A stretch of DNA of 64,000 bases from Pararhizobium gei (GTDB lineage: Bacteria; Pseudomonadota; Alphaproteobacteria; Rhizobiales; Rhizobiaceae), in NCBI RefSeq assembly GCF_029223885.1, contig NZ_CP119409.1, positions 3,250,001 to 3,314,000 of the forward strand, given 5' to 3'. Shown piece by piece: positions 38,702 to 47,100 of this stretch. The translations under genes were made by a program, and so were the position numbers. Within the stretch, counting starts at the first letter, position 1. Each line of letters opens with the position of its first letter. The notes below the pieces were generated by a model. That model was given only the letters and a program-made list of their open reading frames with translations. It searched no databases and was not told the DNA's origin.

Positions 38702-39790
38702 TCAACCGACGATCAGTTCCGTCCACTTCTGGTTCAGCCAATCCGACTTCGTCTGGTAGAGATCGTAGCGCGGAATGATCGGATCGATGTCGGACGACAC
38801 GGCGGCGAATTCCTCCGCCGTCAGGTCCGTCAGTTCGCGCTTGACCGTCGGCGCGGTGCCGACCTTGCGCGACAGGACGGCCTGGATCGAGGGCTGGCTC
38901 ATATAGTCGATGAAGACATGCGCTTCCTCGACCTTTGTCGACGCACGCGACAGCGCCCAGCAGCCCGAGTCTTGGATGCCGCCTTCCTTCGGGAAGGTCG
39001 AGCGCACGGGATTGCCGTCCGCCGCCGCTAGGCCGGTGACATCGTGGTAGTACTGGCCCATCGGGATCTCGCCCGATTTCAGCGCCTGCTCGAACTGTGC
39101 TTCGTCACGATACCACAGGCGCACATTCGGCTTGACCTCGGCCAGCTTGTCGAAAGCCTTCTGGATGCCCTCTTCCGTATCGAGCGCATTTGTGCCGCCA
39201 AGGAAGGTCTTTGCTGTCACTTCCAGGAGGAAGGAATTCGAAACCAGCGCCAGCAACCCGAGCTTGTCGGCATTCGCCGGATCCCACAGCGCTTCCCAGG
39301 AGGTCGGCGCTTCCTTGAAGACATCCGTATTGGTGACCAGAGTGATGTACCAGGACACGGCACCGATGCCGGCGATGCGGCCATCCGGATATTTGTTGAC
39401 GAAACGATCGATCAGGTTCGACGCGTTCTTGATCTTTGCGGTGTCGAGCGGCGCCCAGAGCTCGGTCGACTGTCCCTTCAGCATCGAGACCTGCGACATC
39501 ATCGAGACGTCAGCGGGCGCCTGTCCTGCCTTGGCCGCCTGGTCGAGTTGCACCAGCCAGGCTTCGCCCGTCGGCTCGGCGACCGCCTCGATGGCGATTC
39601 CCGTTGCCTTGGTAAATTCCGGGAAAATGTTCTTGTCGAACGAATCCTTGAAATAGCCGCCATAGACGCCGACCTTCAGCGACTTGTCCTGCGCCCGCAG
39701 GATGGACGGCATGGCAAGCATGGATGCGCCCGCAAGGCCGGCACCCAGCACGGCGCGGCGGCCGATGGTCTGTTTCAGAAATTCCGTCAT
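38702..39790 (-). CDS. Extracellular solute-binding protein, PotD-type
   Basis: 362 aa. N-terminal GRRAVLGAGLAGASMLAMPSILRAQ has the twin Arg and hydrophobic core of a Tat-type signal. The mature part (LKVGVYGGYFKDSFDKNIFPEFTKATGI) is the family 1 / polyamine-binding fold. ATG at 39790 is chosen because it gives this signal; the frame opens at 39862. Partner of the PotABC-type genes, from which it is separated by the toxin-antitoxin pair. Confidence 0.9.
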   Translation of the reverse strand: MTEFLKQTIGRRAVLGAGLAGASMLAMPSILRAQDKSLKVGVYGGYFKDSFDKNIFPEFTKATGIAIEAVAEPTGEAWLVQLDQAAKAGQAPADVSMMSQVSMLKGQSTELWAPLDTAKIKNASNLIDRFVNKYPDGRIAGIGAVSWYITLVTNTDVFKEAPTSWEALWDPANADKLGLLALVSNSFLLEVTAKTFLGGTNALDTEEGIQKAFDKLAEVKPNVRLWYRDEAQFEQALKSGEIPMGQYYHDVTGLAAADGNPVRSTFPKEGGIQDSGCWALSRASTKVEEAHVFIDYMSQPSIQAVLSRKVGTAPTVKRELTDLTAEEFAAVSSDIDPIIPRYDLYQTKSDWLNQKWTELIVG

Positions 39791-39874
39791 GTCAGTTCTC
39801 CTGTTTTGCCCGGCGCCATCTTTGGCTTTCCGGTCTGTTCCCAATGTCTGATCCGGTTTCAAGTCAGGCGAGAT

Positions 39875-40525
39875 TTATCCGTGTTTCAAGGCGCGAGCCT
39901 CCAGCAGCTTTGCGTATCGCGTCAAGGGAAAACACAGGGCAAAATAGATCAAGGCAACGAAACCATAGACTTTAAACGGCTCGAAGGTCGCATTGTTGAT
40001 CGCATTCGAGGTTCTGACCAGTTCCTCGAAGCCGATGATCGACGTCAGGGCGGTGCTCTTGATCAGTTGCACCAGAAACCCGACCGTCGGCGCCCGTGTC
40101 ATGGCAAAGGCCTGCGGCAGGATGATCAGCCGCAATTGCCTGACATAGTGAATACCGAGGCTGCTTCCGGCATCCCACTGCCCCACTGGCACCGCCTGCA
40201 CGCCGCCCCGCCAGATTTCCGCCAGGAAGGCACTGGCACAAAGCGTCAGGCCCAGAACGGCCGCCGTCCAGGCCTCGATGCGAAACCCCAGCATAGGCAG
40301 CCCGAAGAACAGCAGGAAGAGCTGCATCAGAAGCGGCGTGCCCTGAAACAATCCGATGTAATACTCCGCGAAACGCCTGACCCAGCGCCGCTTGGAAATC
40401 CGCATGAACAGGATAAGCAGGCCGACAATCGTGCCGCCGGCAAAGGCCACGGCCGACAGAAGAATGGTCCAGCGCGCCGCGAGCAGCAGATTGCGCACGA
40501 TGTCCCAGAGCGTGAACTCGATCAT
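39875..40525 (-). CDS. Polar amino acid ABC transporter permease (HisM/GlnP type)
   Basis: 216 aa, five helices, opening FTLWDIVRNLLLAARWTILLSAVAFAGG and coupling loop SLGIHYVRQLRLIILPQA. Member of the PAAT family. It overlaps the second permease by 4 bases. No PAAT ATPase gene is found nearby. Confidence 0.93.
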   Translation of the reverse strand: MIEFTLWDIVRNLLLAARWTILLSAVAFAGGTIVGLLILFMRISKRRWVRRFAEYYIGLFQGTPLLMQLFLLFFGLPMLGFRIEAWTAAVLGLTLCASAFLAEIWRGGVQAVPVGQWDAGSSLGIHYVRQLRLIILPQAFAMTRAPTVGFLVQLIKSTALTSIIGFEELVRTSNAINNATFEPFKVYGFVALIYFALCFPLTRYAKLLEARALKHG

Positions 40526-41190
40526 GACACGCCTCCGGCCAGAAAGCGGTTGCCACCGGCGACGAGCAGGCGCCGCAGGCCGATGCTCATGCCGAGATAG
40601 ACCAGCGTGACGACGAAATAGGTCTCGAAGGCGCGAAACGTGCGGGCCTGCAGCAGGTCCGCCTCATAGGTCAGTTCGCGCACCGCGATCTGCGAGACGA
40701 CGGACGATTCCAGCATCATGATAACGATCTGGCTCGTCAGCGCGGGATAGATGACCTTCAACGCCTGCGGCAATACGATCTTGACGAACACCGTGCGCGG
40801 CCGCAGCCCGAGCGCAAGTGCGGCCTCCCGCTGTCCTTTCGGCACGGCATCGAGACCTGCGCCGACAATTTCGGTTGTATAGGCCGTCATGTTCAGGGTC
40901 ATCGCCAGAATGGCGGCGGTGACGGGGTCGAGCCGGATGCCGAGGCTGGGCAGGCCGAAAAAGATGAAGAACAGCTGCACCAGAAACGGCGTGTTGCGGA
41001 TCAGCTCGACATAGCCGGCAACCGCTTGGCGCAGGATCACATACCGGCTGCGCCGGGCTGCCGCGCAGAGAATACTGAGCACGATGCCGGCCGTTGCCGA
41101 CACCGCGATCAGGAACAGGGTCATGGCTGCGCCGCTTGCGATCAGCGAGACCGCGTCGTCCAGCCAACCGAAATCAAGCGCATAGCCCAA
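40522..41190 (-). CDS. Polar amino acid ABC transporter permease (HisQ/GlnP type)
   Basis: 222 aa, five helices, with ELIRNTPFLVQLFFIFFGLP and coupling loop ALALGLRPRTVFVKIVLPQALKVI. Starts 4 bases after the binding-protein gene. Forms the membrane channel with the partner permease. Confidence 0.93.
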   Translation of the reverse strand: MGYALDFGWLDDAVSLIASGAAMTLFLIAVSATAGIVLSILCAAARRSRYVILRQAVAGYVELIRNTPFLVQLFFIFFGLPSLGIRLDPVTAAILAMTLNMTAYTTEIVGAGLDAVPKGQREAALALGLRPRTVFVKIVLPQALKVIYPALTSQIVIMMLESSVVSQIAVRELTYEADLLQARTFRAFETYFVVTLVYLGMSIGLRRLLVAGGNRFLAGGVS

Positions 41191-41194
41191 GCGA

Positions 41195-41998
41195 TCAATC
41201 CTTGAGATTTTCAGGATTGAGCGGCGTCTTCAGCCAGGCTTGCGAACTTTCGTTCAGCTTTCCATCGGCCAGCATCTTGGCAATCGCATCATTGATCGCC
41301 TGTTTGAGACGATCCTCGCCCTTGTTCAGCGCCAGATGCGATGGCGATGTCAGGAGCTGAAATTTCTGCTCGGGCTTCAGATCGACCTGCCGGGCCAGAA
41401 CCTGCGCACCGACATCATTGCCGACGACCATCAGGTCCGTCTGCCCGGAAATAAAGGCCTGGATGACGGAATTATAGTTGTCGAACCGCTTGATGTCGGC
41501 GTCCTTGGGGGCTGCTTCCGTCAGCGACGTGTCTTCCAGGGTGCCGCGATTGACAGCAATGCTCTTGCCGGAAAGATCCGCCTTGTCCTTTACCTCCATG
41601 GCAGCCGGGCCGATGACGGCGATGTAATAGGGCGCATAGGCGGCGGCGAAATCAATGACCTCTGCCCGCTCCTTGCTGTAGCCGACGCTGACAAGCACAT
41701 CGACACGTTTTTCCGTAAGGTAGGGAATACGGTTCTGTCCGGTCACCGGCACCGGAACCAGCTTCACCTTCAGGCTGTCGGCAATATACTGCGCCACGTC
41801 GATGTCATAGCCCTTCAGGCTCATATCGGCGCTAGCCGAGGAAAAGGGCGGGAAATCAGCAAAGACGCCAACGTTGAGCACGCCTGCCTTGGTGATGTCG
41901 TCGATGGCATCGGCATGGGCGGCTGATGCGAAGCCGAGGGCTGCGCCAAGCATCAAAAGTCCCGTTAGATGCGATTTGAATGTCGAGAGTCTGGCCAT
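41195..41998 (-). CDS. Polar amino acid ABC transporter substrate-binding protein
   Basis: 267 aa, SBP family 3. Signal peptide (LTGLLMLGAALGFASAAHA) then DDITKAGVLNVGVFADFPPFSSASADMSLKGYDIDVAQYIADSL, the classic family-3 start. The ligand is probably a cationic or guanidino compound since a ureohydrolase gene lies immediately upstream; this is inference. Confidence 0.92.
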   Translation of the reverse strand: MARLSTFKSHLTGLLMLGAALGFASAAHADAIDDITKAGVLNVGVFADFPPFSSASADMSLKGYDIDVAQYIADSLKVKLVPVPVTGQNRIPYLTEKRVDVLVSVGYSKERAEVIDFAAAYAPYYIAVIGPAAMEVKDKADLSGKSIAVNRGTLEDTSLTEAAPKDADIKRFDNYNSVIQAFISGQTDLMVVGNDVGAQVLARQVDLKPEQKFQLLTSPSHLALNKGEDRLKQAINDAIAKMLADGKLNESSQAWLKTPLNPENLKD

Positions 41999-42065
41999 AT
42001 TTATTCCCCTTGTTGGTTTTTGTTTGAAATCGATAAATGTATTTTTGCGGCAACCGCCCCTAATC

Positions 42066-43127
42066 CTAGCCCCGCTCCCCCTGCACGAACGGACTGAAGA
42101 CCATCAGGCTCAGGATCTCGAAGAGCACCTGCGCGCAGGCATGGGCCGTATTCGTCGTCGCATCATATTGCGGCGCCACCTCGACGACGTCGCCGCCGAC
42201 GAGATTGATGCCCTTGAGACCGCGGATCAACTCCAACACCTCACGGGTCGTCAAGCCGCCGACCTCCGGCGTTCCGGTGCCGGGCGCAAAGCTCGGATCG
42301 ACACTGTCGATGTCGAAGGACAGGTAGGTCGGGCCGTCGCCGACGATTGCCCTCGCCTTCTCAATGATCGCCGGCATGCCCATGCCTGTGACATCCTCGG
42401 CATGGATCACCGTCATGCCGCTCTCATAGGAGAATTCCCACAGATATTCCGCCGAGCCGCGAATGCCGATCTGCACGGTGCGCGTCGGATCGAGAACGCC
42501 GTCGAGCACCGCGTTGCGGAACGGTCCGCCATGGTGGAATTTCGTCTGATCGAAGGCGCCGCCGGTGTCGCAATGGGCGTCGATATGGATCATCCCGACC
42601 GGCCGGGTCTTGCCGACGGCTTTCAGGATGGGATGGCTGATCGAATGATCGCCGCCGACCGAAAGCGGCACGACGCCGGCATCAACGATCTGGTTGATGC
42701 GTTTTTCGATATCGTCATGGTTGAGTTCAAGCCGGTAGCGGCTCTGGAACGGCACGTCGCCGATATCGGCCACGCGCAGATCATGGACCGGGGCGCAACC
42801 GAGAACGTGATTGTAGGGACCGATGCGCTCGATGGTGCGCAAGGCTCGCGGCCCGAAGCGGGCGCCTGGGCGGTTGGTGACGCCGAGATCCATCGGCACG
42901 CCGATGATGGCGACCTGGAGATTGCCGAAATCCGGCTCCAGCGCGTCCACAGGCATGTGGGGTGCACTTAGAAATGTCGGAACCCCGGCATAGGGCGCAA
43001 GGCGCGTGCCGCTTTTCGAAAAGATCTTGTCCGCAACCTTGCGGAAGGCAGGATCGAACAGCTCGCCGCCATGGGCATTGCCGTATTTCGCTTTCAGATC
43101 GTTGAGCTTTCCGTCGTCCCACACCAT
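42066..43127 (-). CDS. Ureohydrolase, agmatinase/guanidino-acid hydrolase type
   Basis: 353 aa. All Mn-binding motifs of the arginase superfamily are present: GGDHS at 158-162, DAHCD at 183-187 (HIDAHCDTGG) and DIDSVD at 272-277. The reaction releases urea from a guanidino substrate. An N-terminal extension of about 65 residues precedes the core; this fits guanidinobutyrase-, guanidinopropionase- or guanidinase-like members as well as agmatinase, so the substrate is open. First gene of the minus-strand block that continues with a binding protein and permeases, and divergent from a LysR regulator. Confidence 0.9.
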   Translation of the reverse strand: MVWDDGKLNDLKAKYGNAHGGELFDPAFRKVADKIFSKSGTRLAPYAGVPTFLSAPHMPVDALEPDFGNLQVAIIGVPMDLGVTNRPGARFGPRALRTIERIGPYNHVLGCAPVHDLRVADIGDVPFQSRYRLELNHDDIEKRINQIVDAGVVPLSVGGDHSISHPILKAVGKTRPVGMIHIDAHCDTGGAFDQTKFHHGGPFRNAVLDGVLDPTRTVQIGIRGSAEYLWEFSYESGMTVIHAEDVTGMGMPAIIEKARAIVGDGPTYLSFDIDSVDPSFAPGTGTPEVGGLTTREVLELIRGLKGINLVGGDVVEVAPQYDATTNTAHACAQVLFEILSLMVFSPFVQGERG

Positions 43128-43292
43128 ATCCGTCGCCTCCGATGGAACCTTGGGAGACCTGCGGGATCGGTCCTAGACCGGCGCAACCGATGCGGCAATC
43201 CGAAATAGCGCCACCACGCCAGTTCGGCGCCGCGTCGTTCCTGCATGTTCCCCAAGGCTTTTGCGCCTCTTGTCACACCATTAGGGAATAAT

Positions 43293-43350
43293 TTGATTGG
43301 AAAATCAATTGACAATGTTATAGCTTTTGATGTGAGAAAAACTAACATTG
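43293..43350. promoter_or_regulatory. Palindromic operator candidates between ureohydrolase and LysR genes
   Basis: Two symmetric elements lie in the divergent gap. 43293-43308 reads TTGATT-GGAA-AATCAA, a perfect 6-bp inverted repeat. CAATGTTA at 43313-43320 is matched by TAACATTG at 43343-43350, an 8-bp inverted repeat with 30-bp spacing. The AT-rich context contrasts with the flanking genes. They are likely sites for the LysR protein and the two divergent promoters. Confidence 0.5.
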
Positions 43351-43375
43351 AATACGACGCCCGGAGCCAGGTATC

Positions 43376-44416
43376 CTGATCAGCCGCCTTCCCCCCCTGA
43401 ACCCGCTAAGGGCCTTCGAGGCGACTGCCAGACGCGGCTCGGTTTCGGCAGCGGCGCGTGAACTCAATGTCACGCATGGGGCGATCAGCCATCAGATACG
43501 AGCGCTGGAACTGTCCTTCAACGCCGCGCTTTTCGAGCGTGGAGGCAAAAGGTTGAAACTTACGCCGCAGGGCGCGCTGCTTTTGCCCGCGGTCACCCAT
43601 GCTTTCGAAGGGATCGCGGCGGCCACCGCTGCCATGTTGCGGCCGACCACCAGCGGCGAATTGCACATTACCTGCGTGCCTGCGCTCCTGTCGTTCTGGA
43701 TGATCCCGCGCCTTCATCAGTTTACCGGACAGTTTCCAGACGTGCGGCTCACGCTCGTTGCCTCGAACGATCCGGCGCATCTGTTTTCGAGCGGCGTGGA
43801 CATCTGCCTGCTCTATGGAGACGGCAACTGGCCGGATTGCTGGGCCCGGCTCTGGAGCCACATCGACCTGTTTCCCGTCGTCAGCCCGACGCTTCTCAAC
43901 ATGCAGCCCCTGCGCTCCGTGCGGGATTTGCGTGATCATGTCATCCTGCATGGCGACGATGGCCGCGAATGGAACACATGGCTTGCCGCTGCGGATGGCC
44001 TGGACGTCCAGCGCGGCCGGCAGCACTTCATGAGCGATGCCCGCCTTTCAACCGAAGCGGCTCTGCACAATCAGGGCGTGGCGCTCGGCGATACGATCAC
44101 CGCCGGAAGCCTGATCGCCAAGGGCGAGCTGATCGCTCCCTTCGACCTCACGGTGCCCGCCAACGACGCCTTCTACGTTGCCTGCCGCAATGAGGTGCGG
44201 GCGGCACCGATCGTCAAGGTTTTCATCGACTGGCTGTTTTCGGCGCTGGAGAGCGATCCCATGCCGGAACTCCAGACTTCGGCACGCACGATCATCCGCG
44301 CCCGCGCCCCGAAAGTCAGCGCACCCGAGCGGGTGGCGGTCAAAGACGGTTTCCAGCCGGTCTCGTCCCCCGCCAGGCGTCGGGAACCGGCGCCGAAACG
44401 TCGCAGCAAAGTTTAG
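43376..44416 (+). CDS. LysR family transcriptional regulator with non-standard start codon
   Basis: About 346 aa. The N-terminal winged HTH is intact: RLPPLNPLRAFEATARRG, VSAAARELNVTHGAISHQIRALE, LFERGGKRLKLTPQG, as in GcvA-type LysR proteins. The effector-binding domain follows and a basic tail (PARRREPAPKRRSKV) ends it. No ATG, GTG or TTG precedes the HTH in frame: an in-frame TGA is at 43349-43351. CTG at 43376, with GGAG 9 bases upstream, is the best candidate; the first standard start, TTG at 43553, would remove the HTH. Divergent from the ureohydrolase gene, probably its regulator. Confidence 0.82.
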   Translation: MISRLPPLNPLRAFEATARRGSVSAAARELNVTHGAISHQIRALELSFNAALFERGGKRLKLTPQGALLLPAVTHAFEGIAAATAAMLRPTTSGELHITCVPALLSFWMIPRLHQFTGQFPDVRLTLVASNDPAHLFSSGVDICLLYGDGNWPDCWARLWSHIDLFPVVSPTLLNMQPLRSVRDLRDHVILHGDDGREWNTWLAAADGLDVQRGRQHFMSDARLSTEAALHNQGVALGDTITAGSLIAKGELIAPFDLTVPANDAFYVACRNEVRAAPIVKVFIDWLFSALESDPMPELQTSARTIIRARAPKVSAPERVAVKDGFQPVSSPARRREPAPKRRSKV

Positions 44417-44434
44417 GAACCACAGGAAGCCGCA

Positions 44435-45613
44435 ATGCCGCATTTCAACCCGCTGATTGCCAGACTATCGCCGCCGCCGGTCCCCTCCGTTCTCGCCTGG
44501 GCGAAGGCCTATGACGGCGCGCGTGGCCCGCTGATCGATCTTAGCCAGGCGGTTCCGGGATATCCGCCCCATCCGGACATGCTGACCTGGCTTGGTGAAG
44601 CAGCCGCTTCCCCTGCCTATACGGGATACGGCCCGATCGAAGGCGAGAAAGTGCTGAGGGACGCCTACGCCGCCCATGTTTCCGGTCTTTACAATGCCAG
44701 GATTGGCCCGGACCACATTCACATTACGTCCGGCTGCAATCAGGCTTTCATGGCCACCGTCATGGCGATTGCCGGCGCCGGCGATACGGTGCTGCTCACC
44801 AATCCGTTCTATTTCAATCAGGAAACGACGCTTTCCATGCTCGGCATAAAAACCGAGCTGCTACCCTGCGATCCAGGCAACAGCTTCCTGCCGGACATCG
44901 AAGCCGTCACGGCGGTGTTAAGGACCGGCGTCCGGGCGCTGGCTCTCGTCACGCCGAACAACCCGACGGGTGCAGTCTACCCAGCGGCCTTGCTGCGCCG
45001 GATCTTTGCGCTCTGCCGGGCGAACGGCGTATGGCTGATCCTCGACGAGACCTACAGGGATTTTCTTGGCGAAGACGCAAGCCCGCCGCATGCGCTTTTG
45101 AGGATCGGTGACTGGCAGGACACGCTCATCTGCCTCTACAGTTTCTCGAAATCCTTCTGCATTCCAGGCCATCGCCTCGGAGCCATAACGGCAAGCCCGC
45201 AGGTCGTCGCGCAAGTGGCAAAGGTAATGGACAACCTGCAAATCTGCGCACCGCGATCGGCGCAGGCCGCCATTGCCAAGGCGCTGCCGGCTCTGGACGA
45301 CTGGCGGGCAGAAAACCGTGTCGAGATAACCGCCCGTGCGGACGCGTTGAGGAGCGTGATGAGCCGCCTGACGGGCTGGAAACTGCAGGCTATCGGTGCC
45401 TATTTCGCCTATATCCGCCACCCCTATCCCGATATCAGCTCGGAATTCGTTGCCGAGAAACTGGCGGTGATTGCCGGTATCGTCTGTCTGCCGGGAGACT
45501 ATTTCGGCGCGGGACAGGAAGCCTATCTGCGCTTTGCTTTCGCCAATGCCGATGTGGCGACGATCCTTCAACTGGAAGACCGGCTTTCTGGCTTCGAATT
45601 GCCGGGCATATGA
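44435..45613 (+). CDS. Pyridoxal-phosphate aminotransferase, fold type I
   Basis: 392 aa. NPTG at 176-179, DETY at 204-207, Schiff-base Lys239 in YSFSKSF, and RLG in GHRLGAI. Class I/II, similar to aspartate/aromatic aminotransferases. It starts 18 bases after the LysR gene and could transaminate the product of the guanidino pathway; the amino donor is unknown. Its end overlaps the EamA exporter gene by 46 bases, tail to tail. Confidence 0.92.
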   Translation: MPHFNPLIARLSPPPVPSVLAWAKAYDGARGPLIDLSQAVPGYPPHPDMLTWLGEAAASPAYTGYGPIEGEKVLRDAYAAHVSGLYNARIGPDHIHITSGCNQAFMATVMAIAGAGDTVLLTNPFYFNQETTLSMLGIKTELLPCDPGNSFLPDIEAVTAVLRTGVRALALVTPNNPTGAVYPAALLRRIFALCRANGVWLILDETYRDFLGEDASPPHALLRIGDWQDTLICLYSFSKSFCIPGHRLGAITASPQVVAQVAKVMDNLQICAPRSAQAAIAKALPALDDWRAENRVEITARADALRSVMSRLTGWKLQAIGAYFAYIRHPYPDISSEFVAEKLAVIAGIVCLPGDYFGAGQEAYLRFAFANADVATILQLEDRLSGFELPGI

Positions 45614-46590
45614 TCGGCCCCGGCGCGCGCGATCAGGATGCCCACGAGCACGATGGCGCCGCCGATGGCCTGAATCAATCCCACAGGCTCGCCAAGCAGC
45701 AGCCATGCAAGGATCGCCGCGACGACGGGCTGCAACAAAAGCGTCAAAGATGAGAACGCCGGGGGCAGGAAGGCGAGCGCGTAGATGATAAGCCCCTGGC
45801 CGGCAGCCTGGCTGATAAAGGCAAGGCCGATTAGCACGGCCCAGCCGAACAGTGTCGCGGGAACGAAACTGTCTTCGAGCAAAAATGCCAGCGGAAACAT
45901 GCACAGCGCCGCCGACGCCGTGCTCCAGATCATGATCCGTTGCGTGGAAAACCGGCTTCGCAACCGGCCGATGGCCAAAATGTAGCCGGCATAGACGACA
46001 GCAGCGAGAATGGCCGTCATATCGCCAGCAAGATCTCCGTCGCCAAGCGCCGTCGGGCCGCCTTTCAGCGTCACCACGCCGGCAAGCGCGAGCCCGAGCC
46101 CGGCAAGGAAGACGCCGCTGACGCGGGCGCCAAACAGAAGCCAGGATCCGAGCGTGACGAAGATCGGCGCGAGATTGGCCAGCAGCGTCGCGTTTGCAAC
46201 CGACGTCATATGCAGCGCCAGATGCCAGGTCGCGAGATCGACCGCGAGAAAAACACCCGGTAAAACCAGCAGGCTATAATCGGCAAGACCGGACGGGCGG
46301 GTATCGGTTGCGCTTTTTTCTCCGAACGTCGCCCAGAGATACAGGGGCAACAGCGCCAGTGCCACGCGCCAGAAGGCGGTCGCCATCGGACCGACTTCGG
46401 ACAATCGCACGAAGATCGGCGAACCGCCGATGGCCATGCCGCCAAGAATAAGGGCCGCGACAGCAAGCCTGCGTGTGCGAGATGACAATTGCTGGGAAGG
46501 GCCTGCCACGGAATGCTGTCCAACTGGGTGCAGCACGGCATGCGCTGGTGGAGCAGCAGCTATCAGAACCGGATTATCCGAAACAGTCAC
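45568..46590 (-). CDS. DMT superfamily transporter, EamA family
   Basis: 340 aa with ten helices in two EamA repeats: LGGMAIGGSPIFVRLSEVGPMATAFWR opens the first and AILAAVVYAGYILAIG the second; LLLQPVVAAILAWLLLGEPVG is the conserved EamA end. A proline-rich cytoplasmic leader of about 40 residues precedes the first helix. Likely exporter of amino acids or metabolites. Confidence 0.9.
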   Translation of the reverse strand: MTVSDNPVLIAAAPPAHAVLHPVGQHSVAGPSQQLSSRTRRLAVAALILGGMAIGGSPIFVRLSEVGPMATAFWRVALALLPLYLWATFGEKSATDTRPSGLADYSLLVLPGVFLAVDLATWHLALHMTSVANATLLANLAPIFVTLGSWLLFGARVSGVFLAGLGLALAGVVTLKGGPTALGDGDLAGDMTAILAAVVYAGYILAIGRLRSRFSTQRIMIWSTASAALCMFPLAFLLEDSFVPATLFGWAVLIGLAFISQAAGQGLIIYALAFLPPAFSSLTLLLQPVVAAILAWLLLGEPVGLIQAIGGAIVLVGILIARAGADHMPGNSKPESRSSS

Positions 46591-47100
46591 TTCTGTTTAT
46601 GAAGGCATGAAAATTGGTGAACAGGCTTGGCGCGTGCGACAGAACTCAGCTGCTGGGTTAAAAATTCGGTTTAGATCACGCCACAGACAAGAGCAGCGAC
46701 GAACGAGAAGGCAGCACCACACGCCAGAAACTGCCCAACCAATCTCCAGCACACCGGAGAAGCCGCGCCGAGCAGACTGTTACGGCTGTCCAGGATTGAC
46801 TTCGAACTCTGCATCCTGCCCTTACTCCGTTGAAGGTATGGCTCCATCCTCCAATATTCTCTATAAAATTTATAGATATAATTTTTCGTCAAGTCTCCGA
46901 CAAGGAGAAAATCATTCTCTTGATGTGCCGCAGGCGGAGCCGCCCCACTATGTTGATGTTGGGCCACGCTTCCTCTCCCTGACATGGCTGATATTTGTTT
47001 TGCGGAACCAGAGATCGGCAGCAATACGGCCGGCGGAATGCAGGACCACGGTCAAACACGCTGTTTCCGCCGGTTGCCGGCTGCGATCATGAAAATGCCG
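46591..47100. other. Intergenic region with AT-rich core
   Basis: 510 bases. Its centre (about 46850-46920) is markedly AT-rich compared with the neighbourhood. The only gene candidate is the short membrane-protein frame listed at 46671-46814. No repeat or terminator is clear. Confidence 0.55.
46671..46814 (-). CDS. Possible small membrane protein (47 aa)
   Basis: A short frame starting at the ATG at 46814, with AAGG 5 bases upstream. Its first 30 residues are polar and its C-terminal stretch (FLACGAAFSFVAALVCGVI) could form one membrane helix. The frame is open further upstream to 47024, but that part lacks protein-like character. Family unknown; it could be a chance frame. Confidence 0.3.
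   Translation of the reverse strand: MQSSKSILDSRNSLLGAASPVCWRLVGQFLACGAAFSFVAALVCGVI

Noticed and set aside
39044..40600. 518-codon open frame opposite PotD-type and permease genes
   Set aside because: Composition of a shadow frame; crosses an intergenic region and two clear minus-strand genes.
43293..43308. FNR/FixK box (TTGAT-N4-ATCAA)
   Set aside because: The half-sites are TTGAT and ATCAA but the spacer is six bases, not four, so it does not fit the Fnr consensus.
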